This document shows, one piece after another, positions 55,863-64,000 of a stretch of DNA of 64,000 nucleotides (its first letter is position 1; each line of letters begins with the position of its first letter). Origin of the DNA: Streptomyces hygroscopicus (GTDB lineage Bacteria > Actinomycetota > Actinomycetes > Streptomycetales > Streptomycetaceae). The stretch covers positions 5,704,001 to 5,768,000 of the forward strand of contig CP018627.1 of assembly GCA_002021875.1 (NCBI GenBank), in the 5' to 3' direction. The notes beneath the pieces were generated by a model that was given only the letters and a program-made list of their open reading frames with translations, was not told the DNA's origin and did no database searches. The position numbers and the translations under genes were made by a program.

Positions 55863-56405
55863 ATGAAGAACAAGCTGACCGCCGTGACCCTTGCGGCCCT
55901 CGTCGTCGCGGGCACTGCCGCTACGGCCATCCCGGCCTCGGCCGCCACCGCCAAGGCCGCGCCGACCCGCTGCCACACCGCCGACCTGAAGGCCGGCTTC
56001 GCCATGGGGGAGGACGCGAAGCCGGAGATGGATCAGACCGAGAGGCAAACCCAGGCGTACATCTGGTTCACCAACAAGAGCACGCGCACCTGCACCCTGT
56101 CCGGCTTCGCCGGTGTTGACATGATCGGCGCTCAGGGGACTGACGGCACCTGGTCGCTGGCACGCTCCTCCAAGGCGCCCGAAAAGATGGTCCTGGGGCC
56201 GGGAGACACGACGGACTTCAGCATCAACCTGCTCCCGGTGGCCGAGTCCACGCCGCAGAAGGAGAAGTTCGTTCCGGCGAAGTTCCTGGTCACCCCGCCG
56301 AACGAGACGGCGCACTTCACCCTGAAGTGGCCGTTCGGCGGCCAGATCCTCAAGCAGGACGGCGCCACCCACCCCGCCACCTACCTCAACCCGGTCGGGC
56401 TGTAA
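55863..56405 (+). CDS. Secreted DUF4232 protein
   Basis: The 180-residue exported protein has a signal peptide (LTAVTLAALVVAGTAATAIP then ASAA) and the DUF4232 pattern: a Cys near the start of the mature part (RCHTADLKAG), NKSTRTCTLSGFAGVDM, and LGPGDTTDFSINLLP. DUF4232 proteins are common extracellular actinobacterial proteins of unknown function. ATG 55863 is the natural start. A hairpin follows the stop. Confidence 0.88.
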   Translation: MKNKLTAVTLAALVVAGTAATAIPASAATAKAAPTRCHTADLKAGFAMGEDAKPEMDQTERQTQAYIWFTNKSTRTCTLSGFAGVDMIGAQGTDGTWSLARSSKAPEKMVLGPGDTTDFSINLLPVAESTPQKEKFVPAKFLVTPPNETAHFTLKWPFGGQILKQDGATHPATYLNPVGL

Positions 56406-56712
56406 CCAAGCCGGACAGCCCCTCACCGCCGTCCCTGAGTCGGCCAGGGGCCGGTCCGCGTCGTCATTCCGGGCCCGCCGGACCCTCGTACGCGAGGGCC
56501 CGGCGGGCCACGAACTCCCCCAAAGAACCGGGATAAAGAACTACCCGCCCACCCACCCTTCCTCCTGGTCACCCGTACGAGTGACCAGCTTGCGGGCGAA
56601 GCACGCCGGTCGTTACGTTCACCGCAACACAACCGCAAACAGACGACGGCCCCCGGCCGGGACTGGCATCCCGAACGAGGGCCTGACCGATCAGGAAGCA
56701 GAACCTTCCCGA
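56406..56712. other. Intergenic region with hairpin between DUF4232 and HTH genes
   Basis: No gene is supported. The stretch contains the hairpin at 56472-56509 and the upstream region of the HTH gene. Confidence 0.55.
56472..56509 (+). terminator. Hairpin after the DUF4232 gene
   Basis: GGCCCGCCGG and CCGGCGGGCC plus CCCTCG/CGAGGG form a 16-bp stem with a single mismatch and loop TACG. No T-tract follows. Confidence 0.65.
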
Positions 56713-57612
56713 ATGGCTGAGCCGCAGTCTAACGCGCACCCGCGCGCCGACGCCGGAGCTCCGACCTCCGGCGTGATCCACGTCCGTACCCGCCTCACCG
56801 CCGACTTCACCGTGATCGCCAACGCCCTCGCGCAGCGACGCGGAAGCGCGGTCACGATCGGCGTCGCGGCGTACATCTCGTCACTCCCCGATGGCACGCC
56901 CGTGAGCATCGCCGCACTGTGCGAGCACTTCACCGAGGGCGAGATCCTGATCTCGCGAGCGTTAAGGGAGTTGGAGTCCGCGGGCTACCTGGAGCGACGC
57001 CGCGAACGCGGCCCCGGGGGCGTCATCCGTACCCGGACCTACTTCTACGACGCCCCAAGGGGCGGTGGCTCACCCACCCCACCGCGTCCCCGAAGGCCCC
57101 GGCCGAACGGGGCCAAGACGGCACCCGCCGCGCAGACAACACCGCACACACCCAAGCCGGAAGCCGCTGCCGACACCAGCCCCACCCCGCGCCCGCCCTC
57201 CCTCGCCGACGCCGACGAACAGGCCGTCGCCATCCTCACCTCGCTGCGCATCCTCGACCCCCGGCTGATCCTGTCCCGGCGGGAGGTGGCCAACCTCGCT
57301 CCGGCTGTCGGACAGTGGCTCGCTGCGGGCGTGGGACCCACGCAGGTAACCCGTGCACTCACCACCCGCCTCCCCGACCATCTGTTGACGCGCCCCGCCC
57401 GCATCCTCGCCTTCCGCCTCAGCGAACCCCCACTGCCCGTACCCACCCCGGCCGCCCCACCCAGCACACCACCCGCCCTCCCTTGGCGGACCTGCGACGG
57501 CTGCGACCGTGCCTTCCGCTCCGCGAACGACGGCCGCTGCCGCGACTGCCGAGCCGCACACGAAGAACCCACGGCCGCCGCCTCCGGGGAGGATCTGCGG
57601 ACGGCCTGCTGA
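56713..57612 (+). CDS. Helix-turn-helix protein with C-terminal zinc-finger-like motif; TTA codon
   Basis: The 299-residue protein has a winged-helix-type N-terminal part (RLTADFTVIANALAQRRGSA to LISRALRELESAGYLERRRE, about 20-100), a Pro/Ala-rich linker, a second helical domain (AVAILTSLRILDPRLILSRRE) and a C-terminal CDGC...CRDC metal motif. Similar proteins are widespread in Streptomyces and often lie near mobile DNA; their function is not established. An in-frame TTA codon (56962-56964, codon 84) makes expression dependent on the bldA tRNA. ATG 56713 is preferred; 56581 is another in-frame start. Confidence 0.72.
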   Translation: MAEPQSNAHPRADAGAPTSGVIHVRTRLTADFTVIANALAQRRGSAVTIGVAAYISSLPDGTPVSIAALCEHFTEGEILISRALRELESAGYLERRRERGPGGVIRTRTYFYDAPRGGGSPTPPRPRRPRPNGAKTAPAAQTTPHTPKPEAAADTSPTPRPPSLADADEQAVAILTSLRILDPRLILSRREVANLAPAVGQWLAAGVGPTQVTRALTTRLPDHLLTRPARILAFRLSEPPLPVPTPAAPPSTPPALPWRTCDGCDRAFRSANDGRCRDCRAAHEEPTAAASGEDLRTAC

Positions 57613-57624
57613 GCGGCGGGTCGG

Positions 57625-58149
57625 TCAGTCGCTGCCGGACGTGTGGGGGTGCTCCATGGAGGAGAGCCACGTCGTCAGGAGCGTTTCGAGTGCCGAGGCG
57701 TCGGTGGGCGTGAGGAGATCCAGCAGGCGGCGTTCATTGCGCATGTGGTCGGCGAACGCTCGGTCGATCAGCTCCAGTCCTGGGCCGGTCAGAGCGACGA
57801 TCCGGCCTCGTTGGTCGCCGCCGGAGCGGCGGCGGGTGACGAGTCCGGCGCGCTCCAGGCGATCGATTCTCTTTGTCATCGCGCCGGTGGTGACCATGGT
57901 GTGCACGGCGAGCTCGCCGGGTGCGCGTTCGTACGGCTCGCCTGCGCGTCGGATCGCGCACAGCACATCGAACTCCCCCTCGCTCAAGCCGTAGCGGCTG
58001 TAGACGAGGCGGAGTTCTTCGCTGAGCCGGTCGGCCAGACGGTGCAGTCGGCCGATCACTCCTTGCGGGGTGACGTCGATCTCGGGTCGCTCGCGGCGCC
58101 ACTCTGCCTGGATACGGGCCACATGGTCCATCGGTCGTCGGTCCTCCAT
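57625..58149 (-). CDS. MarR-family transcriptional regulator
   Basis: The 174-residue protein has the MarR winged helix (LYSRYGLSEGEFDVLCAIRR then AMTKRIDRLERAGLVTRRRS GGDQRGRIVALT). It starts at ATG 58149 (MEDRRPMDHVARIQ), with a second possible start at ATG 58131 that has GGAGG upstream. The 58149 start lies inside the 48-bp palindrome shared with the divergent EamA gene, consistent with autoregulation. Confidence 0.88.
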   Translation of the reverse strand: MEDRRPMDHVARIQAEWRRERPEIDVTPQGVIGRLHRLADRLSEELRLVYSRYGLSEGEFDVLCAIRRAGEPYERAPGELAVHTMVTTGAMTKRIDRLERAGLVTRRRSGGDQRGRIVALTGPGLELIDRAFADHMRNERRLLDLLTPTDASALETLLTTWLSSMEHPHTSGSD

Positions 58150-58193
58150 GGAAGACAATATAGCTTCTCAGGAAGCTATATTGTCTTCCATGG
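58146..58193. promoter_or_regulatory. Perfect 48-bp palindrome covering both divergent start codons
   Basis: Two 22-bp arms (58146-58167, 58172-58193) are exact reverse complements around a 4-base TCAG centre. Each arm contains TATATT seven bases before an ATG: 58149 for the MarR gene and 58190 for the EamA gene. It looks like a MarR operator superimposed on two symmetrical, possibly leaderless promoters. Confidence 0.8.
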
Positions 58194-59155
58194 AAGCTAA
58201 TGTGCGTTGGGTGGCGCTGACCGCGGTCGCGCCGGTGGCCTGGGGGGCCAACTACTACGTCACCCGGGAGTTCCTCCCGGCAGACCGCCCGCTGTACGGG
58301 GCCGCCCTGCGGGCGCTGCCCGCGGGTCTCGCCCTGCTGGCCTTGCGGCGGCGACGGCCTTACGGCGTGTGGTGGTGGCGGTCCGCCGTGCTGGGGCTGC
58401 TCAATGTGAGCGTGTTCTTCGTCCTGGTCTATGCCGCCTCGCAGCTACTGCCGACGAGCGTCGCATCGACGGTCATGGCGGTGTCCCCGCTGACGATGAT
58501 GTTCATCGCGTGGCCCCTGGTGGCCGAGCGGCCCAGGACCGCGCACCTGTCCGGGGCCGTGATCGGGCTCGCCGGTGTATGTCTCATGTTGCTCATGGGG
58601 GCAGGGGCGAGCGTGCCGGGGATCCTTGCCTCGGCGACGGCCGTACTGGTGTCATCGTTCGGCCACGTCCTGACCAAGCGGTGGAGTGGCAACGCCGACC
58701 TGCTCGCCTCGACCGCCTGGCAGCTCACCGCCGGAGGACTGTTCCTGCTTCCGGTCGCGGCGGCCGTGGAGGGCACTCCGCCCGCGCTCACTCCACCCGT
58801 ATGCGTCGCGTTCTGCTACGTCGCCCTGGTGGCCACCGCCCTGGCCTTCACCGCCTGGTTCACCGGACTGCGACATCTGCCCGCGGGCACCGTGGGCCTG
58901 ATCGGACTCCTCAACCCCGTTACGGGCGTACTGCTCGGCACGGCGCTCGCCGGAGAGGCGCTGACCGTTCAGCAAATATGCGGGCTGGCCATGGTCCTGG
59001 CGGGCGTCGTCCTGGGGCGCCCCAGGCGCGCCGACCGACGCGCCGGTGGTCGGGAGGCCAACGGCGGGAACGTCGGCTCCCGCGGCCCGAATCAGACGCC
59101 CGCCTTGGCGGCGCACGCAGGTGACCCGGCCGCGGAGCGGCCCCGACACGGCTGA
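58190..59155 (+). CDS. EamA/DMT-family transporter
   Basis: The 321-residue protein has ten hydrophobic segments with the two EamA repeats (WVALTAVAPVAWGANYYVTR and HVLTKRWSGNADLLASTAW, the latter opening the second half). The family exports amino acids, purines or other metabolites; the substrate is not evident. The first ATG is in the palindrome; an alternative GTG at 58202 is possible. It faces away from the MarR gene, probably its repressor. Confidence 0.88.
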   Translation: MEANVRWVALTAVAPVAWGANYYVTREFLPADRPLYGAALRALPAGLALLALRRRRPYGVWWWRSAVLGLLNVSVFFVLVYAASQLLPTSVASTVMAVSPLTMMFIAWPLVAERPRTAHLSGAVIGLAGVCLMLLMGAGASVPGILASATAVLVSSFGHVLTKRWSGNADLLASTAWQLTAGGLFLLPVAAAVEGTPPALTPPVCVAFCYVALVATALAFTAWFTGLRHLPAGTVGLIGLLNPVTGVLLGTALAGEALTVQQICGLAMVLAGVVLGRPRRADRRAGGREANGGNVGSRGPNQTPALAAHAGDPAAERPRHG

Positions 59156-59476
59156 TCAGGCGTCGGGTCGCTCCGCGGCCGCCCGCCGCGACTCCTCCAC
59201 GACGCGGTGCAGCGCCGCCACGTGTCTTTCGAGTGCGGCCCGTCCGGTCGGGGTGAGGGCGAGCCAGGTTCGGGGGCGTTTGCCCACGTAGCCCTTCTTC
59301 ACCTCGACATAGCCCCGGGCCTCGAGCGTGCCGGCCTGCTTGGAAAGTGCGGAGGGCGACATTCCCACGGACTCGCGCACCCATCCGAATTCGGCCCACT
59401 CCACACCCACCAGCAGCGACACGATCGACAGTCTCGTCGGGTCGAGCAGGGCGGTGTCGAAGTCAGCGGGATCCAT
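59156..59476 (-). CDS. Winged-helix DNA-binding regulator
   Basis: The 106-residue protein starts MDPADFDTALLDPTRLSIVS and has a winged helix (VGMSPSALSKQAGTLEARGY then VEVKKGYVGKRPRTWLALT). It matches the short ArsR/MarR-like regulators that accompany small membrane proteins. ATG 59476 or GTG 59485 can start it. It overlaps the end of the upstream membrane gene by about 14-23 bases, so they are cotranscribed. Confidence 0.82.
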   Translation of the reverse strand: MDPADFDTALLDPTRLSIVSLLVGVEWAEFGWVRESVGMSPSALSKQAGTLEARGYVEVKKGYVGKRPRTWLALTPTGRAALERHVAALHRVVEESRRAAAERPDA

Positions 59477-59987
59477 GGGCGACACCGTTCATGCCGGCCT
59501 TACCGTCGCCGCGCATCGCCAGGGAGTTCAGGCCCCGCCGCAAACTGCGGCCGAAGATGATGAGGGTGGCGCCGAGCACCGCACCCGCCACCGCCCCCGC
59601 GTACGGGAACAGATGGTCCGGCAGGAAGGGTGCACCGACGAAGCCGATCAGCACGACGGCGACGATCGTCAGCTGGGCCGGCCGTGCGAAACGCGGGGAG
59701 ATCTCGCTCCTGCGCACGCGGGTGGGCCGACCCAGGAGGGCGCCACCGCGAGGGGTTCGCAACATCACCGCGTACGCCACGATCAATGCGGTGACCGCCA
59801 GGGAGATCCCGGAGCGCACGTCGTCACCGAAGAAGTCGGGTGCCGCCAGTTCGGCGAAGATCGCGACGCCGAACATGACGCCTACCCAGCGGGATTCCTG
59901 CACCGAGGCGCGGGCCTGGCCGCGGCGCTGCTCGATGTCGCGCAGTGCGCGGGCGGCCTCGGCGGGCGGGGTCACACGGTCGGACAT
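59463..59987 (-). CDS. Small membrane protein paired with winged-helix regulator
   Basis: The 174-residue product has about four TM segments (VGVMFGVAIFAELAAPDFFG, ISLAVTALIVAYAVML, QLTIVAVVLIGFVGAPFLPD, LFPYAGAVAGAVLGATLIIF). GGAGG lies before ATG 59987. A 12-bp-armed palindrome lies 35 bases upstream. The family function is unknown; gene pairing with the regulator suggests membrane stress or efflux sensing (inference). Confidence 0.8.
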   Translation of the reverse strand: MSDRVTPPAEAARALRDIEQRRGQARASVQESRWVGVMFGVAIFAELAAPDFFGDDVRSGISLAVTALIVAYAVMLRTPRGGALLGRPTRVRRSEISPRFARPAQLTIVAVVLIGFVGAPFLPDHLFPYAGAVAGAVLGATLIIFGRSLRRGLNSLAMRGDGKAGMNGVAHGSR

Positions 59988-60021
59988 GGGGTACCTCCAG
60001 GCGCTTGGACATGCTCCAACA

Positions 60022-60050
60022 GAACTAGTTTCCGCACAGGAAACTAGTTC
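60022..60050 (-). promoter_or_regulatory. Perfect inverted-repeat operator GAACTAGTTTCC-n5-GGAAACTAGTTC
   Basis: Twelve-base arms with a 5-base GCACA spacer lie 35-63 bases upstream of the membrane protein start. The neighbouring winged-helix regulator is the obvious candidate to bind it. Confidence 0.75.
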
Positions 60051-60223
60051 GCCCAAGTGGAATAGTCAACGACAGGACAGTCATGTCCTTCCCTGGCGGA
60101 CCCGCGACGGCCGCGACCAAAGGCAGACGCCCCGCGGAACAAGGACTCATCGGTCTGCTTCCCCGCCGGGGACCTCGGTCCGCTCCTGGTGTGTGAACCC
60201 GGTAGCGAGCGCGGCCGCAGGCG

Positions 60224-61888
60224 TCAGGAATCGGCGGACCACACCCGGCGGCCGCCGACCCAGGTGGATTGGACGGGGATCTCGGAGATACCGTCCGGGT
60301 CGGTGTCGAAGGGGCTGGCGCCGAGCACCACGAAGTCGGCGAGCATCCCCGGTGCCAGGCGACCCTTGAGGTGGGACTCGCCGGTGGCGTGAGCGGATCC
60401 GGCGGTGTACACCTCGAGCGCCTGGGCAACCGTCAGCCGCTGGTCGGCGCCGAGCACCCGGCCGTCCGCGGTGCGCCGGGTGACCATGGTCTGGACAGCG
60501 AGCAGCGGGTTGAGCGGTCCGGCCGGGTAGTCGGAGGAGCCCGCGACAGTGATACCGGCGTCCAGCAGATTGCGGTGTGCGCACACCTGCTCGGCGCGCT
60601 CGTCGCCGTAGTAGCCGATGAGCTTGGCGGCGTGCCCGTGGACGAAGGAGCCGAACGGGACCGGGGTGACCCCGCTGCGGCGGATCCGTTCGACCAGGGC
60701 GTCGTCCACCATGCTGCAGTGCTCGATCCGGTGGTTGACCGTGTTCTGCGGATGCAGGGCGCGGGCCCGTTCGATGGCGTCCAGCACCTTGCCGACCGCC
60801 AGGTCGCCGTTGGCATGGACGCCGACCCGCAGCCCGGCGGCGTGCGCCGCCTCCACCGTGGCCGCCAACTCCTCGTCGCCCATCACCTGGATGCCGTTGT
60901 CACCGCCGGTCTCCGCCCGGTACGGCCTGCTGCACAGACAGGTGCCGCCCGCCAGCGCACCGTCGGCCATCAGCTTCACGCCGACCACCCGCACCCACTC
61001 GTCACCGAAGCCCGCGCGCAGCCCGGCCCGGCGCAACTCGTCGAGGTAGCGGAACCACAGCAGCATGCCGACGCGGGCGGTCAGCCGCCCGCGCTCGGAC
61101 GCGAGCTGGTACAGCCGCAGCTCCTTGGGGGTGACCAGGGCGTCGCACCATGAGGTGATACCGGTGGCGTGCAGGTCGGCGCAGACCTCTGCCAGCGGGT
61201 CGACGAGGTCCTCGATGCTGTGGCTGGGCAGGAATTCGGGTTCGCCGACCGCCCGGTACCACTCGTCGAACCAGGCCCGCTCGTATATCCAGCCGTCCAG
61301 CCGCCCGGTGGCGTCCCGGCCCAGGTCGCCACCGGCCGGGGCGGGGTCGCCGTCCCGGAACCCGGCGAGTTCCAGCGCGGGCGAGTTGGCGACGGCCATA
61401 TGGCAGGAGAAGTGGATGACCACCACCGGACGGCCCGGGGCAAGGGCGTCCAGGGCGGCTCGGTCGAGTCGGCCCTCGGGGTCGGCGCGCGGGTCGTAAC
61501 CCTCGACGGTCACCCAGCCGCCGGGTGGGGTGGCCGCGATGGCGGCGGCGATGCGCTCACGCGGCGGCACGGAGGTGTCTCCGCTGCCCAGGTGAAGGCG
61601 CAGCTTGGTCTCGGCGAGGCAGGAGGGATGGCAGTGCGCGTCGTGGAAGCCGGGTACGACGTGGCCGTCGCCGAGGTCGGTGCGGTCGGCGGTGGGAAAG
61701 GCCGCGGACAACTCGGCCAGACCACCGGTGGCGACGATCCGGCCGGCCAGGACGGCAAGGGCCTGGGTCTGCGGTCCGGCGAGGGTGGTGATCGCGCGGG
61801 CGTGGAAGATCCGCACCCTCTCCGGCCGGTGCGATGCGGCGGCCGGCACCGGGGAGGCGGACCGCGGAGCGGCGGCTGGGTTTGTCAT
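60224..61888 (-). CDS. Amidohydrolase (YtcJ/amidohydro_3 type)
   Basis: The 554-residue metal-dependent hydrolase has the N-terminal HDAHCHPSC motif (metal ligands; about 75-83), an internal VKLMADGALAGGTCL stretch near the carboxylated Lys region, and HRIEHCSMVDD with later metal ligands (SSDYPAGPLNPLLAVQTMV). It should cleave amide or ester bonds of small molecules. ATG 61888 has GAGGAG upstream. It follows the symporter gene on the same strand, overlapping slightly in the intergenic span. Confidence 0.87.
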   Translation of the reverse strand: MTNPAAAPRSASPVPAAASHRPERVRIFHARAITTLAGPQTQALAVLAGRIVATGGLAELSAAFPTADRTDLGDGHVVPGFHDAHCHPSCLAETKLRLHLGSGDTSVPPRERIAAAIAATPPGGWVTVEGYDPRADPEGRLDRAALDALAPGRPVVVIHFSCHMAVANSPALELAGFRDGDPAPAGGDLGRDATGRLDGWIYERAWFDEWYRAVGEPEFLPSHSIEDLVDPLAEVCADLHATGITSWCDALVTPKELRLYQLASERGRLTARVGMLLWFRYLDELRRAGLRAGFGDEWVRVVGVKLMADGALAGGTCLCSRPYRAETGGDNGIQVMGDEELAATVEAAHAAGLRVGVHANGDLAVGKVLDAIERARALHPQNTVNHRIEHCSMVDDALVERIRRSGVTPVPFGSFVHGHAAKLIGYYGDERAEQVCAHRNLLDAGITVAGSSDYPAGPLNPLLAVQTMVTRRTADGRVLGADQRLTVAQALEVYTAGSAHATGESHLKGRLAPGMLADFVVLGASPFDTDPDGISEIPVQSTWVGGRRVWSADS

Positions 61889-61898
61889 GGCGTGCTCC

Positions 61899-63370
61899 TC
61901 AGACTGTGGTGGGGGCGGAGGCGGATGAGGGGGCGAACGGCTCGTCCGGGAGTACGGGTGCACCGCTGCGGGCCCGCAGCACCAGTTCCACGGCGCCCGC
62001 GACCACGACGTTGACGGCCAGTGCGATCAGCCCAGTGCTGATGGCTCCGTGGTAGGAATCGCCGAAGGTCAGCCAGATCAGTACCGCCTCGCCGGCGACG
62101 ACGCCGGCGCCGGCCGACCAGGCGCGCAGCAGCGGGCGGCGGGTGAGCGCGGCGGCGGTGGCGGGCGCCATCTGTCCCAGGCCGCTGTACGTGAGCAGCA
62201 GGAGATTGGCCAGCGCGTCGGGGCGGGTGATCCCGAGCACCAGTGCGAGGGTGACCGCGATGACGACCGTGCCGTGGTTGACCAGCAGCCCGGCACGGGC
62301 GCCGCGCGGGCGCAGCACATTGCGGGCGACCAGGGTGGACATGCCGAGCACGATGCCCGCCGAGGGCACCATGGCGGTCGCGGCCGCGGCCACCGCGATA
62401 ACGCCGAGCAGCCAGTCGGGCATCGCGCCGGAGGCCAGCTGCAGCAGGACGCCGTTGCCGTTGGCCGAGGCCGCGCCGCTGAGCGTGGTCAGTGCGGTGA
62501 AACCGACGATCATCGGGATGGCCTGGGTGGCGCCGTACACCGGTATCCAGATGCTGTTCTTGCGCAGCGCCTGCTCGCTGCCGGCCGCCAACACGGGGGC
62601 CCAGCCCTGCGGCATCGTCAGGAAGAGGACGCTGAAGAGGCTGGTGAGCATGGCGGTGAAGAACCACACCTGGCCGAACGGTCCACCGGCGGGCACGCTC
62701 AGCAGCTCCGAGTGGTGCTCGCGCAGCTGGGCGCCGAGGTGGCCGATGCCGCCGTTGTAGTGCGCGGGGACCATCACCAGCATCGCCAGCAGCGCGACCA
62801 CCATCAGTGCGTCCTTGAGGTAGGCCGCCTTGGCGACGCCCTGGATGCCGGACCACAGCACGAAGGCGACCACCAGCACCGAGGCCGCGATCATGGCGGG
62901 GGTGCCGGCGTCCTTGTTGCCGGTGGCCAGCTGGATGACCAGACCGAGTCCGGTGATCTGCAGTTGCAGATACGGCAGCAGGAAGACCACGCCGAGGACG
63001 GAGGTGAGCCCGCCGAACAGGCGGCTTCCGTAGCGGTCGACGAAGAAGTCGCCCTGGGTGAGGTAGCCGCGGTCGCGTCCCATCCGCCAGATGACGGGCG
63101 CGATGGCGTACAGGCCCACATAGGCGAGCGGCAGGTAGGGCAGCGCGTAGGTGACGGCCACACCCGAGGTGCAGGCGAGTCCGGCGAGGCCGAGGAAGGT
63201 GAAGGTGGTGTAGATCTCGCCGGCCTGGAGCAGCCAGGTGGTGAACGCGCCGAAGTTGCGTCCCCCGACGCTCCACTCCTCCAGGCTGGCGGCGGGCCGA
63301 CGGCGGCCGAGCAGACCGAGAGCGCCGATGGCGACCATGCCCAGGATGCAGACGAGCAGCGTGACGGACA

Positions 63371-63371
<1 letters not shown>
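61899..63371 (-). CDS. Sodium:solute symporter (SSS family)
   Basis: The 490-residue membrane protein has about thirteen hydrophobic segments and the SSS motifs (NFGAFTTWLLQAGEIYTTFT and GTVVIAVTLALVLGITRPD). It should couple sodium to uptake of an organic substrate, likely the compound hydrolysed by the amidohydrolase. The start at 63371 overlaps the upstream DUF3311 stop by one base. Confidence 0.9.
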
Positions 63372-63598
<227 letters not shown>

Positions 63599-63701
63599 GT
63601 TTGTGCTCCGGACTCCGGAAAGGGTTCCAGCCCGCGTCGTTGGTTGCGAGGCGGGATCGGGTCGCAGCAGCATCGGCCCTCGCTGGCAACAGGGCCTTGA
63701 T

Positions 63702-63712
63702 TTTGCAGCAAA
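63702..63712. promoter_or_regulatory. Palindrome TTTGCAGCAAA in the divergent operon/Lrp promoter
   Basis: The 11-base palindrome TTTGC-A-GCAAA lies between the DUF3311 operon and the Lrp/AsnC gene, a plausible site for that regulator. Confidence 0.4.
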
Positions 63713-63732
63713 CCGGCATTCAGATAGCGCGC

Positions 63733-64000
63733 ATGAAGTTTTCCGCCGATCTGGACGAGACGGACCTCGCGCTCGTCACCGCGCTGCAGACCGCGCCGCG
63801 GGCCTCCTGGGCGCTGGTCGGCCGGGCGCTGGGCATCAGCCCGGTCACCGCCGCCCGGCGCTGGGAGCGGCTCGCGGAGGCCCGGCTGGCCTGGGTGACC
63901 GCGTACGGCGGCGGCTTCATCGCCCGGCACCATGTGGAGGCGTTCGTCGAGGTGGACTGCGTGCCCTCGCGGCTGTCCTCGGTGGTGGCCGGGCTGGTGG
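63733..64000 (+). CDS. Lrp/AsnC-family transcriptional regulator (partial)
   Basis: The visible 89 residues start MKFSADLDETDLALVTALQT and contain the Lrp winged helix (ALVGRALGISPVTAARRWER). The gene runs off the right edge. It diverges from the amidohydrolase-symporter-DUF3311 operon and probably regulates it in response to an amino acid or amide (inference). The start at 63733 is the first in-frame ATG. Confidence 0.85.
   Translation, partial: MKFSADLDETDLALVTALQTAPRASWALVGRALGISPVTAARRWERLAEARLAWVTAYGGGFIARHHVEAFVEVDCVPSRLSSVVAGLV

Overview
The window is high-GC actinobacterial chromosome, almost certainly Streptomyces. The support is strong third-position G/C, many GTG and TTG starts, the gene order yqgE-murA-hup-malic enzyme, helD, an ECF sigma/anti-sigma pair, the HemD/winged-helix nitrate regulator beside narK, ftsEX-S41 protease-smpB-ssrA, prfB, and two adjacent Ser/Thr kinases. 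From memory this follows the S. coelicolor order around SCO2947-SCO2980; no alignment was run. Insertions interrupt that order.

Layout: 1-9.4 kb is conserved housekeeping (DUF3039, YqgE, MurA, HU, NAD-malic enzyme, cold-shock protein, HelD-type helicase, SigU-like sigma with its ZAS anti-sigma). 9.5-13.6 kb holds a CGNR regulator and the nitrate pair nnaR/narK, with two GlnR-like boxes. 13.7-19 kb is accessory: a possible type II toxin-antitoxin pair, two LysR regulators, an MFS exporter and an alpha/beta hydrolase. 19-24.5 kb is a translationally coupled operon (sugar-binding lipoprotein, two permeases, GH31 alpha-xylosidase) behind a clear promoter and a LacI-type palindrome. 24.5-28.5 kb has a PBP4-type DD-peptidase, a small membrane protein and a TetR/oxidoreductase divergon. 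28.5-31.5 kb is a rearrangement scar: a truncated XRE regulator abuts the frameshifted end of an ATP-grasp RiPP maturase, followed by its intact methyltransferase.

31.5-41.5 kb returns to the core: tmRNA, smpB, S41 protease, ftsX, ftsE, a PT-repeat LAETG surface protein, prfB, and kinases resembling pkaB and pkaA. 42-47 kb is one very large FHA-linker-FtsK/SpoIIIE ATPase with 93-bp tandem repeats. 47.3-51 kb is a second sugar ABC operon whose first permease carries an extra extracytoplasmic domain.

51-64 kb is accessory. A TetR regulator sits between a secreted SRPBCC protein and an MDR oxidoreductase, and an 80-bp promoter/operator module is present twice in opposite orientation. Further on are debris of a HATPase/XRE-DUF5753/DUF397 module, a DUF4232 secreted protein, a TTA-containing HTH protein, a MarR/EamA pair whose start codons both lie in one perfect 48-bp palindrome, a membrane protein/winged-helix pair behind another palindrome, and an amidohydrolase/sodium symporter/DUF3311 operon divergent from an Lrp/AsnC regulator that runs off the window.

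The most notable signals are the duplicated inverted operator module, the 48-bp palindrome, the RiPP-cluster deletion scar, the permease with an added domain, and the repeat-bearing FHA-FtsK protein next to the kinases.
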